A stretch of 64,000 nt of DNA, taken from assembly GCF_000282895.1 (NCBI RefSeq), contig NZ_ALBQ01000005.1:107836-171835 (forward strand), in the 5' to 3' direction. This document shows positions 16,116-25,253 of this stretch, piece after piece; position 1 is the first letter of the stretch, and each line of letters starts with the position of its first letter. This DNA comes from Sphingomonas sp. ATCC 31555 (lineage in GTDB: Bacteria > Pseudomonadota > Alphaproteobacteria > Sphingomonadales > Sphingomonadaceae). The translations under genes were made by a program, and so were the position numbers. The notes beneath the pieces are model-generated. The model saw nothing but the letters and a program-made list of their open reading frames with translations, was not told where the DNA came from and did not search any database.

Positions 16116-17141
16116 ATGGGCTACCGTGTCGTCGTCGCAGGCGCCACCGGCAATGTCGGTCGCGAAATGCTGAACATCCTGGCCGAGCGGGAATTCCCGA
16201 TCGACGAACTCGCCGTGCTGGCGTCGTCGCGCTCGACCGGCGACATGGTCGATTTCGGCGAGACCGGGAAACAGTACAAGGTCCAGAATATCGAGCATTT
16301 CGATCCGACCGGCTGGGACATGGCGCTGTTCGCCATCGGATCGGAAGGTAGCGCCGTCTACGCGCCGAAGTTCGCCGCCGCGGGCTGCACGGTGATCGAC
16401 AATGCCTCGTTGTACCGTATGGACCCGGACGTGCCGCTGATCGTGCCGGAAGTGAACCCGGAGGCCATCGACGGCTACAAGGCGCGCAACATCATCGCCA
16501 ATCCGAACTGCTCGACCGCACAGATGGTGGTCGCGCTGAAGCCGCTGCACGACAAGGCGACGATCAAGCGCGTGGTGGTCGCGACTTATCAGTCGGTTTC
16601 CGGCGCGGGCAAGGCGGGCATGGACGAGCTGTTCAACCAGAGCCGCGCGATCTTCGTCGGCGACCAGGTGGAAGCCGCCAAGTTCACCAAGCAGATCGCG
16701 TTCAACGTGATCCCGCATATCGACAGCTTCCTGGACGACGGTTCGACCAAGGAAGAGTGGAAGATGGTCGCCGAGACCAAGAAGATCCTGGATCCGAAGA
16801 TCAAGGTGACGGCCACCTGCGTGCGCGTGCCCGTGTTCGTCGGCCATTCCGAGGCGATCAACCTGGAATTCGAAGACGAGATCTCGGCCGAGGAAGCGCA
16901 GAACATCCTGCGCGAGGCGCCGGGCATCATGCTGGTCGATAAGCGTGAAAATGGCGGCTACGTCACCCCGATCGAGTGCGTGGGCGAATATGCCACCTAT
17001 GTAAGCCGGGTGCGCGAGGATCCCACCGTGGACAGCGGCCTTTCGCTGTGGTGCGTCTCCGACAATCTGCGCAAGGGCGCGGCGCTGAACGCGGTGCAGA
17101 TCGCCGAGCTGCTCGGCCGGCGCCATTTGAAAAAGGCCTGA
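16116..17141 (+). CDS. asd: Aspartate-semialdehyde dehydrogenase
   Basis: Reduces L-aspartyl-4-phosphate to aspartate semialdehyde with NADPH, the branch point to lysine/diaminopimelate, threonine and methionine. The 341-residue protein has the NADP Rossmann motif VVAGATGNVGREML (6-19), the catalytic cysteine C132 in NPNCSTAQMV, the SVSGAGKAGMDEL loop and a C-terminal TCVRVPVFVGHSEA with the active-site His. ATG at 16116 follows AAGGAAGAGG; upstream in-frame sequence is unrelated. It is convergent with the next chemoreceptor gene, and a dyad terminator lies between them. Confidence 0.96.
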   Translation: MGYRVVVAGATGNVGREMLNILAEREFPIDELAVLASSRSTGDMVDFGETGKQYKVQNIEHFDPTGWDMALFAIGSEGSAVYAPKFAAAGCTVIDNASLYRMDPDVPLIVPEVNPEAIDGYKARNIIANPNCSTAQMVVALKPLHDKATIKRVVVATYQSVSGAGKAGMDELFNQSRAIFVGDQVEAAKFTKQIAFNVIPHIDSFLDDGSTKEEWKMVAETKKILDPKIKVTATCVRVPVFVGHSEAINLEFEDEISAEEAQNILREAPGIMLVDKRENGGYVTPIECVGEYATYVSRVREDPTVDSGLSLWCVSDNLRKGAALNAVQIAELLGRRHLKKA

Positions 17142-17148
17142 ATGCACA

Positions 17149-17182
17149 AACGGGGCGCCGCGCGGATCCGCGACGCCCCGTT
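17149..17182. terminator. Bidirectional terminator-like dyad between asd and a chemoreceptor
   Basis: AACGGGGCG (17149-17157) pairs with CGCCCCGTT (17174-17182) and encloses the palindrome CGCGGATCCGCG (17161-17172). It sits between two convergent genes; the T-run is weak on both sides. Confidence 0.6.
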
Positions 17183-17205
17183 GCCTGTTGCGCCGGCGGG
17201 CGCGT

Positions 17206-19056
17206 TCAGAAGCTGGCCCAGTCGTCCGCGCTGGCCAGCGCTTCCGCCGGGAGCGCCCGGGTACGGGCCACCGGAGCGCCCGTGGTGCGTGCGGCCGGCA
17301 GGGCCGGGCGCTTGATCGGCCCGGCGCCGGCGCCGGTGCGGAAGGTGCCGGCATGGGCATCGAGCCGGGCGACCTGATCGGTGAGCTGGCGGGCGGCGGC
17401 GGAGGTTTCTTCCACCATCGCCGCATTCTGCTGCGTCGCGCGGTCCATGTCGCCGATCGCCGAGCTGATCTCGCGGATCGCGGCGGATTGCGCCTGGTTG
17501 TCGGCCGCCATGCCGCCGAGCAGCACATGCACTTCGTCCACCGTGTCGACGATATTGGCGAGCGCCTGATCGACGCGCTCCACCGCGCCGCGGGCAACCT
17601 CCACTTCCGATTGGGTGACGGTGAGCTGATCGCGGGCCCGCTTGGCTTCCTCCTCGGCGCGCATCGCCAGGGCGGAGACGAGATCGGCGACCACGGCGAA
17701 ACCGCGGCCCGCTTCGCCGGCGCGACCAGCCTCGACTGCGGCGTTCATGGCCAGGACGCGCGTCTGGAAGGCGATCTTGTCGAGGCCTTCGATCACGCTG
17801 TCGATGCCCTTGGCGCTGTCGGACACGCGGCTCATCGCCTGCACCGCCTCGTCGGCGACCGAACGGCCGGAGCCGACGACGCCGATCGCCTGGTCGGCGC
17901 GCTCGACGGTGCGGCTGGCGGCGGCCGCGGTGGCGTCGATCCGCTGGTTCATCTGGGTGATTGCGGCGGCGGTCTGCTCCAGGCTCGCGGCATTGGCCTC
18001 GGTGCGGCGGGCGAGATCCTCGGACGCGCTGGCGATTTCGTGCGAGCCGGTGCGGATCGATCCGGTGCTTTCGACGACCGATCCGATCAGCTCGCGCAGG
18101 CTTTCGACGGCCGAGCGGAAATGGGTGGCGAGCTTGGCATAATCGGTGGGGAAGTCGGAGCCGACGTCTGCGGTGAGGTCGCCGCCGGCGATGCGGGACA
18201 GCGCATCGCCCAACGCCGTCATCGCCTTGTCGCGCGCGGCTTCGGCGTCGCGGTCGCGGCCTTCGCTTTCGCGACGGGCCATTTCGATGGTGCGGAAATG
18301 CTGAAGCGCCTGACCGATGGCACCGATCTCGTCAGTGGCGGCGTGGGCCGGGATCTGCGCGTCGACCTTGCCCGAGGCGAGCGCGCGCATCGCACTCGTC
18401 ATCTGCGCAAGCGGCGCGAACATGCGGCGGCCGGCCAGCCAGGCGCCGCCCGCGACCAGCAGGGTGATCAGGGCGGCCGAAAGCGCCATCGTCCAGCGCG
18501 CGCTGCCGATCTGGCCCATCACGTCGCTTTCGGGAATGCCGACATACAGGATGCCGATCGTCTTGCCCGAAGCGTCCTTGATGGGATCATAGCCGGTGAA
18601 GAAGGCCTTGCCGAGGATATTGGCCGAGCCGCGATAGGGCTGACCCTTTTCCAGCACGGTTTCGTAGGCAGCGTTGCGGTCCAGCCGGGTGCCGACGGCG
18701 CGGCTGCCATCGGGCTTGGTGACGTTGGTGGCGACGCGGACATCGCCGCGGAAGATAGTGGCGGTGCCGCCGACCAGGCGCTTCACTTCGTCGACCGGCG
18801 CGTCGGCGTCGTTGAGCTTGTGGCTGCCCACATAGAGGTCGTCGCCTTCCAGCCGGAATTCGGTGCCGTAGCGATGGAGCACGCTCCAGGCGACGCGCAT
18901 GTTCACTTCCTGCCGCTCGGCCGCGGTGCGCGCGGCCTGGCCGGTCAGCGCATGATCCGCCACGAAGAAGGACGCTATCGCGAGAAAGAGCATGCCCCCG
19001 ACGGCGAGAAATGTGGTCTTAGAGGCGAGTGGAAGGTTGTTGAGGCGCTGCAGCAT
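17206..19056 (-). CDS. Cache-domain methyl-accepting chemotaxis protein
   Basis: A 616-residue chemoreceptor. TM1 (about 15-37) and TM2 (about 185-205) enclose a periplasmic single-Cache domain recognisable from GSRAVGTRLDRNAAYETVLE, GQPYRG, FFTGYDPIKDASGKTIGILY and VGIPESD; such domains bind small organic acids or similar ligands. A HAMP domain and a signalling bundle follow, with the same variant tip as the receptor at 13862 (IAFQTRVLAMNAAVEAGRAG). The tail is ADDWASF, again a WxxF end. ATG at 19056 (MLQRLNN) is preferred over an upstream ATG at 19122, because it places the first membrane segment near the N-terminus. Confidence 0.92.
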   Translation of the reverse strand: MLQRLNNLPLASKTTFLAVGGMLFLAIASFFVADHALTGQAARTAAERQEVNMRVAWSVLHRYGTEFRLEGDDLYVGSHKLNDADAPVDEVKRLVGGTATIFRGDVRVATNVTKPDGSRAVGTRLDRNAAYETVLEKGQPYRGSANILGKAFFTGYDPIKDASGKTIGILYVGIPESDVMGQIGSARWTMALSAALITLLVAGGAWLAGRRMFAPLAQMTSAMRALASGKVDAQIPAHAATDEIGAIGQALQHFRTIEMARRESEGRDRDAEAARDKAMTALGDALSRIAGGDLTADVGSDFPTDYAKLATHFRSAVESLRELIGSVVESTGSIRTGSHEIASASEDLARRTEANAASLEQTAAAITQMNQRIDATAAAASRTVERADQAIGVVGSGRSVADEAVQAMSRVSDSAKGIDSVIEGLDKIAFQTRVLAMNAAVEAGRAGEAGRGFAVVADLVSALAMRAEEEAKRARDQLTVTQSEVEVARGAVERVDQALANIVDTVDEVHVLLGGMAADNQAQSAAIREISSAIGDMDRATQQNAAMVEETSAAARQLTDQVARLDAHAGTFRTGAGAGPIKRPALPAARTTGAPVARTRALPAEALASADDWASF

Positions 19057-19183
19057 GTTGATCCCGTCACAATGACCGCGCGGCGACTCCTGCGCCTTCA
19101 ATGCGGTGATCTCCGACTTCATTATAGTGGGTCAGCCAGGGGCGGCGTGCGTTGGGACGAGGATTTCGAGAGGAGGCGGAAGG

Positions 19184-19627
19184 ATGCGCGAGGAAGTTGC
19201 CGGCGGATGCCAATGCGGACGGGTCCGCTATCGGGTGTGGATCGACGATGACGACGCCTATCTTTGCCATTGCCGCATGTGCCAGCGCGCAACCGGCGGC
19301 GTTTCGATCGCGTTCAAGGGCGTCGCCAAGGCCGATGTCACCTGGGAAAACGAGCCCGATCGCTATCGCTCGTCGCCGATCGCCGAGCGGGGCTTCTGCC
19401 GGACATGCGGGACGCCGCTGACTTTCGAATTCCTCGGCGGCGAGACTATGGACCTGACGATCGGCAGCTTCGACGCGCCGGGACGTTTCCAGCCGCGCCA
19501 CAACTACGCGGTGGAGAGCATGCACGAACAGTGGCTCGACACGACCGCGCTGCCCCGATACCGCACCGAAGACAACCCGAACGTCGTCAAACGATGGATG
19601 GACAGCATTGGCCGATTACCCGACTGA
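19184..19627 (+). CDS. GFA family protein (CENP-V/GFA zinc fold)
   Basis: A 147-residue protein of the glutathione-dependent formaldehyde-activating (GFA) family, named after a paracoccal protein but often of unproven activity. The zinc ligands are visible: GGCQCG near residue 8, LCHCRMCQR near 28 and GFCRTCGTPL near 68, with the GGVSIAF strand between. AGGAGG and GGAAGG directly before ATG 19184 set the start. The last 20 bases overlap the alpha/beta hydrolase gene, so the two are likely translated together. Confidence 0.88.
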   Translation: MREEVAGGCQCGRVRYRVWIDDDDAYLCHCRMCQRATGGVSIAFKGVAKADVTWENEPDRYRSSPIAERGFCRTCGTPLTFEFLGGETMDLTIGSFDAPGRFQPRHNYAVESMHEQWLDTTALPRYRTEDNPNVVKRWMDSIGRLPD

Positions 19628-20369
19628 AACGCACCGCTTCACCAGCTTCGACGGCGTCGAGCTCGCCTGGACCGAGATGGGGGAGGGGCGGCCGGTGGTG
19701 CTGATCCACGGCTATTTCTCCAATGCGGAGATCAACTGGATCAAATACGGCCACGCCGCCAAGCTCGCCGCGCGCGGCCGGCGCGTCATCATGCCGGACC
19801 TGCGCGCGCATGGCGCCAGCGCCAAGCCGCACGACCCCGCTGCCTATCCGCCCGACGTGCTGATGCGCGACGGCTTTGCGCTGATCGCGCATCTGGGCCT
19901 GACCGCCTATGATCTGGGCGGCTATTCGCTTGGCGCGCGCACGGTGGTGCGGATGCTGGCCAACGGCGCGACGCCAGACAAGGTGGCGCTTTCCGGCATG
20001 GGGCTGGACGGGCTGGTCGCCACCCGCGGGCGGGGAGCGTATTTCCACCGGGTGCTTACCAATCTGGGCAGCTTCACCCGCGGCAGTTCCGAATGGCTGA
20101 CCGAGGCGTTCCTGAAGACCACCAAGGGCGATCCGGTGGCGCTGCTGCGCATCCTCGACACCTTTGTCGATACGCCGCGTGACGAGATCGCCGCGATCGC
20201 GCAGCCTACCGTGGTGATCGCGGGTGCCGAGGATTACGATAACGGTTCCGCGCAGGAAGTGGCGGAACTGTTGCTGTATGGCCACTTTGTTGAGATTCCG
20301 GGCAATCACATGAGCGCGGTCACCCGACCGGAGCTGGGCGACGCGCTGGTCGAGTTCCTCGCTGGTTGA
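19608..20369 (+). CDS. Alpha/beta hydrolase
   Basis: A 253-residue alpha/beta-hydrolase-fold enzyme. It shows the oxyanion strand VVLIHGYFSNAEINW (about 29-43), the DLRAHGASAKP loop, the nucleophile elbow GGYSLGARTVV (Ser near residue 107), a likely acid in VVIAGAEDYDNG and the histidine in PGNHMSAV. The substrate is not predictable. The start is TTG at 19608 inside the end of the GFA gene; there is no in-frame ATG near it, and the sequence from this codon (ADYPTETHRFTSFDGV) looks like a normal family N-terminus. A terminator follows. Confidence 0.88.
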   Translation: MADYPTETHRFTSFDGVELAWTEMGEGRPVVLIHGYFSNAEINWIKYGHAAKLAARGRRVIMPDLRAHGASAKPHDPAAYPPDVLMRDGFALIAHLGLTAYDLGGYSLGARTVVRMLANGATPDKVALSGMGLDGLVATRGRGAYFHRVLTNLGSFTRGSSEWLTEAFLKTTKGDPVALLRILDTFVDTPRDEIAAIAQPTVVIAGAEDYDNGSAQEVAELLLYGHFVEIPGNHMSAVTRPELGDALVEFLAG

Positions 20370-20380
20370 CGGGAGAGGGG

Positions 20381-20407
20381 AAGGCGCGGCAGGGTCGCGC
20401 CTTTCTT
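20381..20407 (+). terminator. Terminator after the alpha/beta hydrolase
   Basis: AAGGCGCG (20381-20388) and CGCGCCTT (20396-20403) form an 8-bp perfect stem with a 7-base loop, followed by TCTT. It also forms the boundary before the M2 peptidase gene. Confidence 0.72.
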
Positions 20408-20427
20408 AGACCCGGGGACTTAGCACC

Positions 20428-22251
20428 ATGATCCGTACCGGCCTTTCGCTTGCGGCGCTCGCCGTGATGCTCGCCGCGCCCGCCCAGTCGCAGACCAGCA
20501 CGACGCCCGCCGCGCCGACCTCTGCCGATGCGGCCGCGTTCCTCGAGCGTGCGCAGCAGGAATATACCGCGTTCAATCTTACGGCCTCGCGCGTCGCCTG
20601 GATCAACGCCACCTACATCACCGACGACACCGACGCGCTCGCCGCGGATTACGGCGCCAGGGGCACCGAAATGGCGGTGCGCTTTGCGCTCGACGCAGCG
20701 CGGCTGCAGAAGGCGCAGGGGCTCTCGCCCGAGCAGCAGCGCCAGCTGACCATGCTCCGCGCCGCGCTGGTGCTGCCGGCGCCGACCACGCCGGGCGCCG
20801 CGCAAGCGCTGAGCGATCTCTCCACCAAGCTCGGTTCTTTCTATGCCAAGGGCAAGGGCACGCGTGGCGGCAAGCCGATCAACGGCAGCGACATCGAAGC
20901 CGCGATGGGCGACAGCCGCGATCCCAATGAGCTCAAGGAGATGTGGGTCAGCTGGCACGACAATGTCGGCGCGCCGATGCGCGGCGACTATGCCAAGCTG
21001 ATCGGCATCGCGAACCAGGGCTCGAAGGAATTGGGCTTTGCCGACACCGGCGCGCTGTGGCGCTCGGGCTATGACATGCCGCCGGCCGAATTCGCCGCGA
21101 TGACCGACAAGCTGTGGAACGAAGTGAAGCCACTCTATGTCGCGCTCCACACCTATGTCCGCCGCAAGCTCAACGAAAAGTACGGGGACGCGGTGCAGGC
21201 CAAGACCGGCCCGATCCGCGCCGATCTGCTCGGCAACATGTGGGCGCAGGAGTGGGGCAACATCTACGACGTGGTCGCGCCGAAGGGCGCCGGCGACCTC
21301 GGCTATGACGTGGGCGACCTGCTCAAGGCCAAGAATTACGACTGGAAGAAGATGGTCCAGACCGGCGAGGGCTTCTATTCCTCGCTCGGCTTCGCGGCGC
21401 TGCCGGGCACCTTCTGGGAGCGCTCGCTGTTCCTCAAGCCCGCCGATCGCGAAGTGCTGTGCCACGCCTCGGCCTGGGACATCGACGAGAAGGACGATAT
21501 CCGCATCAAGATGTGCATCAAGGTGAATGCGGACGATTTCGTCACGATTCACCATGAGCTGGGCCACAATTACTATCAGCGCGCTTACCAGGCGCAGCCC
21601 GCGCTCTACCGCAACGGCGCCAATGACGGCTTCCATGAGGCGATCGGCGATTTCGTCGCGCTCTCGATCACGCCCGAATATCTGGTCCAGATCGGCCTGC
21701 TCGATCGCGCCCAGGTGCCGAGCGCCGACAAGGATATCGGTCTGCTGCTCCGCCAGGCGATGGACAAGGTGGCGTTTCTGCCGTTCGGCCTGCTGGTCGA
21801 CAAGTATCGCTGGCAGGTGTTCGACGGCACCATCCCCGCCAACCAGTATGAGGCAGGCTGGAACAAACTGCGCCTCCAATATCAGGGCATCGTGCCGCCG
21901 GTGGCGCGCGACGAGAGCAAGTTCGACGCGGGCGCCAAATATCACGTGGCGGGCAGCGTGCCGTACACGCGCTACTTCCTGGCGCGGCTGCTCCAGTTCC
22001 AGTTCTACAAGGCGGCGTGCGACCAGTCGGGCTGGAAGGGCCCGCTGCATCGCTGCAGCTTCTACGGCAACAAGGAAGTGGGCGCGCGGCTGAACAAGAT
22101 GCTCGAGATGGGCGCCTCCAAGCCCTGGCCGGATGCGCTGCAGACCTTCACCGGCAGCCGCGAGATCTCGGGCAAGGCGATGGTCGAGTATTTCGCGCCA
22201 CTCAAGAAGTGGCTGGACGAACAGAACAAGGGCCAGCCGCAGGGATGGTGA
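20428..22251 (+). CDS. Secreted M2-family peptidyl-dipeptidase (ACE-like)
   Basis: A zinc metallopeptidase of family M2, the bacterial relatives of angiotensin-converting enzyme, which release C-terminal dipeptides. The 607-residue protein has a signal peptide (MIRTGLSLAALAVMLAAPAQ). The zinc site is H376-E377-L-G-H380 in IHHELGHNYY, with the third ligand E404 in GFHEAIGDFVALS, at the spacing expected for a gluzincin. Length matches a single ACE catalytic domain. It is transcribed separately from the upstream hydrolase. Together with the DPP-IV-type enzyme at 11452, this suggests an investment in periplasmic peptide degradation. Confidence 0.94.
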   Translation: MIRTGLSLAALAVMLAAPAQSQTSTTPAAPTSADAAAFLERAQQEYTAFNLTASRVAWINATYITDDTDALAADYGARGTEMAVRFALDAARLQKAQGLSPEQQRQLTMLRAALVLPAPTTPGAAQALSDLSTKLGSFYAKGKGTRGGKPINGSDIEAAMGDSRDPNELKEMWVSWHDNVGAPMRGDYAKLIGIANQGSKELGFADTGALWRSGYDMPPAEFAAMTDKLWNEVKPLYVALHTYVRRKLNEKYGDAVQAKTGPIRADLLGNMWAQEWGNIYDVVAPKGAGDLGYDVGDLLKAKNYDWKKMVQTGEGFYSSLGFAALPGTFWERSLFLKPADREVLCHASAWDIDEKDDIRIKMCIKVNADDFVTIHHELGHNYYQRAYQAQPALYRNGANDGFHEAIGDFVALSITPEYLVQIGLLDRAQVPSADKDIGLLLRQAMDKVAFLPFGLLVDKYRWQVFDGTIPANQYEAGWNKLRLQYQGIVPPVARDESKFDAGAKYHVAGSVPYTRYFLARLLQFQFYKAACDQSGWKGPLHRCSFYGNKEVGARLNKMLEMGASKPWPDALQTFTGSREISGKAMVEYFAPLKKWLDEQNKGQPQGW

Positions 22252-22310
22252 TGGCGTGGGACTTTCTTCTCCGGTTCGTGCACATGTGCAGCGAAGCGGA
22301 GGAGAAGTTC

Positions 22311-22802
22311 ATGCCCACCAGGCGATTTCTACTGGCGTTGGCGCTCGTGTCGGCGGCACCGGCTTTCGCCCGTTCCGACAGCTCTGGCCGCGCGGCAGTT
22401 CCGGGAATTGCCGGTACTGCTGGCATCGATGTGAAGCTCGGCCGTGTAACCATGACACTGCGATATCTAGGGGAAGGCAAGACCGAGGCGGAAGCGAAGA
22501 AGGCGCTCGCAACCAAGCTGGAGAAGTTGCTGCAGGTACTGAAAGAAGAGGGCATTGATCCCGCGGCGATCAGAGATCTGACGCCCCAAGAATCCGAAAG
22601 CTTGTTCGCCAATGTCATCGAGACGATCGAGGCTGAAGATGTTGAAAGCAGTGCGGCCGAGGCAAGCGAGCCGAACTTTGTGTTTTCAAGCATCAAGAAG
22701 CTTAGTGTCGCGACCGTCGATCAGGCTAACGCGGTACAGGCGAAGCTAGCGGAGCTGGACGTGAAGACTGACGAGATCACTACCGAGCCGGATGCAGCGT
22801 AG
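22311..22802 (+). CDS. Small exported protein, possibly SIMPL-like
   Basis: A 163-residue protein with a signal peptide (MPTRRFLLALALVSAAPAFA). The mature part, VTMTLRYLGEGKTEAEAKKA followed by LKEEGIDPAAIRDLTPQE, loosely recalls the first strand-helix unit of SIMPL/DUF541 periplasmic proteins, but the match is partial and I do not claim the family. The C-terminus is acidic. ATG at 22311 is fixed by GGAGGAG just upstream. The gene lies 59 bases after the M2 peptidase in the same direction and could be co-transcribed. Confidence 0.65.
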   Translation: MPTRRFLLALALVSAAPAFARSDSSGRAAVPGIAGTAGIDVKLGRVTMTLRYLGEGKTEAEAKKALATKLEKLLQVLKEEGIDPAAIRDLTPQESESLFANVIETIEAEDVESSAAEASEPNFVFSSIKKLSVATVDQANAVQAKLAELDVKTDEITTEPDAA

Positions 22803-22875
22803 ACCGACACTTTTTGAAGGCGCTCCCAGCGTCGTCTCTCCTGGAGCCAATAGGATCCGCAGTCTCGCGTGCTGA

Positions 22876-23019
22876 TTATAGCTCCGCGTCCTCATCCGGG
22901 ATCATGTTCTCGTCGGCGATCTCGGCATTCCATTCGGCCGAGCTGTCGGTGCCGTCGGGCTGATGGGCATGGCCCTGCTCGCGGTCCGGTGCTTCGCGTG
23001 TGGGTTCGGGGTTGGGCAT
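22876..23019 (-). CDS. Very small acidic protein downstream of amn
   Basis: A 47-residue open frame beginning MPNPEPTREAPDREQG and ending MIPDEDAEL. It is strongly acidic, with no hydrophobic segment or cysteine, so it is probably disordered. AGGAG stands six bases before ATG 23019, a clear ribosome-binding site. It lies 53 bases downstream of the amn stop on the same strand, so it may be the last gene of that unit. No family is recognised. The good ribosome-binding site and the codon pattern argue for a real gene. Confidence 0.5.
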   Translation of the reverse strand: MPNPEPTREAPDREQGHAHQPDGTDSSAEWNAEIADENMIPDEDAEL

Positions 23020-23072
23020 GACACTCTCCTGTCGCGAGAGAACGCACCGCCCAGCCCCGATATCCCAGCCGA

Positions 23073-24509
23073 TCAGCGGAACGGCGGTTCGTTGAACGCC
23101 CGCAGCTTGCGGCTATGCAGCTTGGCGCCTTCGCGGCGCAGTTCCTCGCAGGCTTCGATTCCGATCTTCAGATGCTCGGCGATGGCGCGCTCGTAGAAGC
23201 GGTTCGCCTGGCCCGGCAGCTTGAGTTCGCCGTGCAGCGGCTTGTCCGACACGCAGAGCAGCGTGCCATAGGGCACGCGGAAGCGGTAGCCCTGGGCCGC
23301 GAGCGTCGCCGATTCCATGTCGACGCCCACCGCGCGGCTGAGCGAGAAGCGTAGCGCGGTGGTGGAATAGCGCAGTTCCCAGTTGCGATCGTCGGTGGTG
23401 ACGATCGTGCCCGTGCGCAGCCGCTGCTTGAGTTCGTCTTCCGACTGGCCCGACACGGTCTCCGCCGCGCGGGCGAGCGCCTGCTGCACTTCGGCGATCG
23501 CGGGAATCGGGATTTCCGGCGGCAGCACATCGTCCATGATGTGATCGTCGCGCAGATAGGCGTGGGCGAGCACATAGTCGCCGATCCGCTGGCTGGGGCG
23601 CAGGCCGCCGCAATGGCCGATCATCAGCCACGCTTCGGGCCGGATCACGGCGAGGTGATCGGTGATCGTCTTCGCGTTGGACGGGCCGACGCCGATATTG
23701 ACCAGCGTGATGCCGGTACGCCCCGGGGCCATCAGGTGATAGGCGGGCATCTGATGCCGCCGCCATGCGCCGTCGCTGACCAGCCGGTCGGCGTCCGCAG
23801 CATCCTCGATCACGATCCCGCCCGCGCCCGACACGCCGGTGAATCGGCTGTCCGGTCCCAGCTGCGCGCAGGCCCAGCGGACGAATTCGTCAACATAGCG
23901 GTGATAGTTGGTGAACAGAATGTACTGCTGGAAATGCTCGACCGGCGTGCCGGTATAGTGCTTCAGCCGGGCAAGCGAGAAGTCGGTGCGCAGCGCATCG
24001 AACAGCGCGAGCGGCCGCGTTTCGTCCTGGCTGATCCACAGGCCGTCAGCGATCTCGTCGCCGATGTGCGACAGCTCGGTCGCCGGAAAATGGCGGCCGA
24101 GCTCGGTTGCCGAGACGTCGTCCAGGCTCAGGATGGTGTTCGGATCGAGCACATAGGGAAAGGGGATTTCCTGGCGCCCGGTGACGGCGTGCACCTCGAC
24201 GTCATAGTCCTCGATCAGGAAGGTAAGCTGTTCGGTGAGGTAATCGGCGAACATCGCCGGCCGGGTGACGGTGATGCGATAGTCGCCCGCCTCGACCAGA
24301 CGGCCGAACGAGCGGCGCGGGATCGGCCGGTTCAGGCCACCGCGATAGGTGACGCGCAGCTCGGGATAGGCGAAGCTGCCGTCGGTCCGCGTCTCGGGAT
24401 CCGGCGTGGTGCCATCGGTGATGTAGCGATTGAGCGCCTGCTGCAGCCGTTCGACCGAGGCGCGATAGAGCCGATCGAGGTCGGCGACGATATCGGAGGC
24501 TTGAGTCAT
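23073..24509 (-). CDS. amn: AMP nucleosidase
   Basis: Hydrolyses AMP to adenine and ribose 5-phosphate, controlling the purine nucleotide pool. The 478-residue length is close to the E. coli enzyme. The N-terminal half (residues 1-185; RVTYRGGLNRPIPRRSFGRL, ITVTRPAMFADYLTEQL) is the Amn-specific regulatory domain. The C-terminal half is the nucleoside-phosphorylase-like domain, with LVNIGVGPSNAKTITDHLAV, LMIGHCGGLRPSQ and VDMESATLAAQGYRF. Adenine released here would feed the adenine deaminase encoded at 49921. ATG at 24509 opens the frame. Confidence 0.95.
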   Translation of the reverse strand: MTQASDIVADLDRLYRASVERLQQALNRYITDGTTPDPETRTDGSFAYPELRVTYRGGLNRPIPRRSFGRLVEAGDYRITVTRPAMFADYLTEQLTFLIEDYDVEVHAVTGRQEIPFPYVLDPNTILSLDDVSATELGRHFPATELSHIGDEIADGLWISQDETRPLALFDALRTDFSLARLKHYTGTPVEHFQQYILFTNYHRYVDEFVRWACAQLGPDSRFTGVSGAGGIVIEDAADADRLVSDGAWRRHQMPAYHLMAPGRTGITLVNIGVGPSNAKTITDHLAVIRPEAWLMIGHCGGLRPSQRIGDYVLAHAYLRDDHIMDDVLPPEIPIPAIAEVQQALARAAETVSGQSEDELKQRLRTGTIVTTDDRNWELRYSTTALRFSLSRAVGVDMESATLAAQGYRFRVPYGTLLCVSDKPLHGELKLPGQANRFYERAIAEHLKIGIEACEELRREGAKLHSRKLRAFNEPPFR

Positions 24510-24660
24510 CTTCCATCGCTAAGCGCGGAAGATGACTCTGGCAAGTCGGGGCGGGAAACGGCACGGGATTGGCGGCATTATCCTCCATCCGGCGTCACTT
24601 GCCACCCCGCCGTCACGGGGATGACGATGGAGGGGAAGCGGCGCCCTCGCTCGCCCGGGA

Positions 24661-25143
24661 TCAGAGCTTGCTCAGCACATACTCCGCCGAGCTGACCTCG
24701 AACGCCCCCGGCGCCTCGACGAACAGCTGCTCGACGACACCGTCATTGACGATCATCGCGAAGCGCTGACCGCGCGTGCCGAGGCCGAAGGCCGAGCCGT
24801 CCATGGTGAGGTCTAGCGCCTTGGCAAAGGCGCCGTTGCCATCGGCGAGCATCGTCACCTTGTCGGCGACGCCGTTCGCCTCGCCCCACGCCTTCATCAC
24901 GAAAAAGTCATTGACCGCGGTGCAGGCGATCTCGTCGACGCCCTTGGCCTTGATCTCGTCCGCCTTGTTCACGAATCCCGGCAGGTGCTTGGCCGAGCAG
25001 GTGGGCGTGAACGCACCGGGCACCGAGAACAGCGCGACCTTGCGGCCGGCGAAATAGGCAGGGGCTTCGACCTGGTCCGGCCCTTCGGCGGTGACCTTGA
25101 CGAGCGTGGCGTTCGGAATGCGATCGCCGGTCTGAATCGTCAT
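24661..25143 (-). CDS. Peroxiredoxin (Prx5-type)
   Basis: A thiol peroxidase that reduces hydrogen peroxide and organic hydroperoxides. The 160-residue protein has the peroxidatic cysteine C49 in VPGAFTPTCSAKHLPGF, the signature of the Prx5/type-II group, followed by VDEIACTAVNDFFVMKAW and, later, RGQRFAMIVNDG. No clear resolving cysteine is visible near the C-terminus, so a glutathione- or glutaredoxin-dependent mechanism is plausible. ATG at 25143 (MTIQTGDRIPNATL) matches the family start. Confidence 0.92.
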   Translation of the reverse strand: MTIQTGDRIPNATLVKVTAEGPDQVEAPAYFAGRKVALFSVPGAFTPTCSAKHLPGFVNKADEIKAKGVDEIACTAVNDFFVMKAWGEANGVADKVTMLADGNGAFAKALDLTMDGSAFGLGTRGQRFAMIVNDGVVEQLFVEAPGAFEVSSAEYVLSKL

Positions 25144-25253
25144 GCTGTTCTCTCCTTGCGCGAATCTCGCGGCCGGCACCGGATGTGCGGCCGCAGCCTC
25201 CTTCGCATGGCGCGAAACAAATTCAAGCTTGGCCCGTAGAACGGGCGAACACT

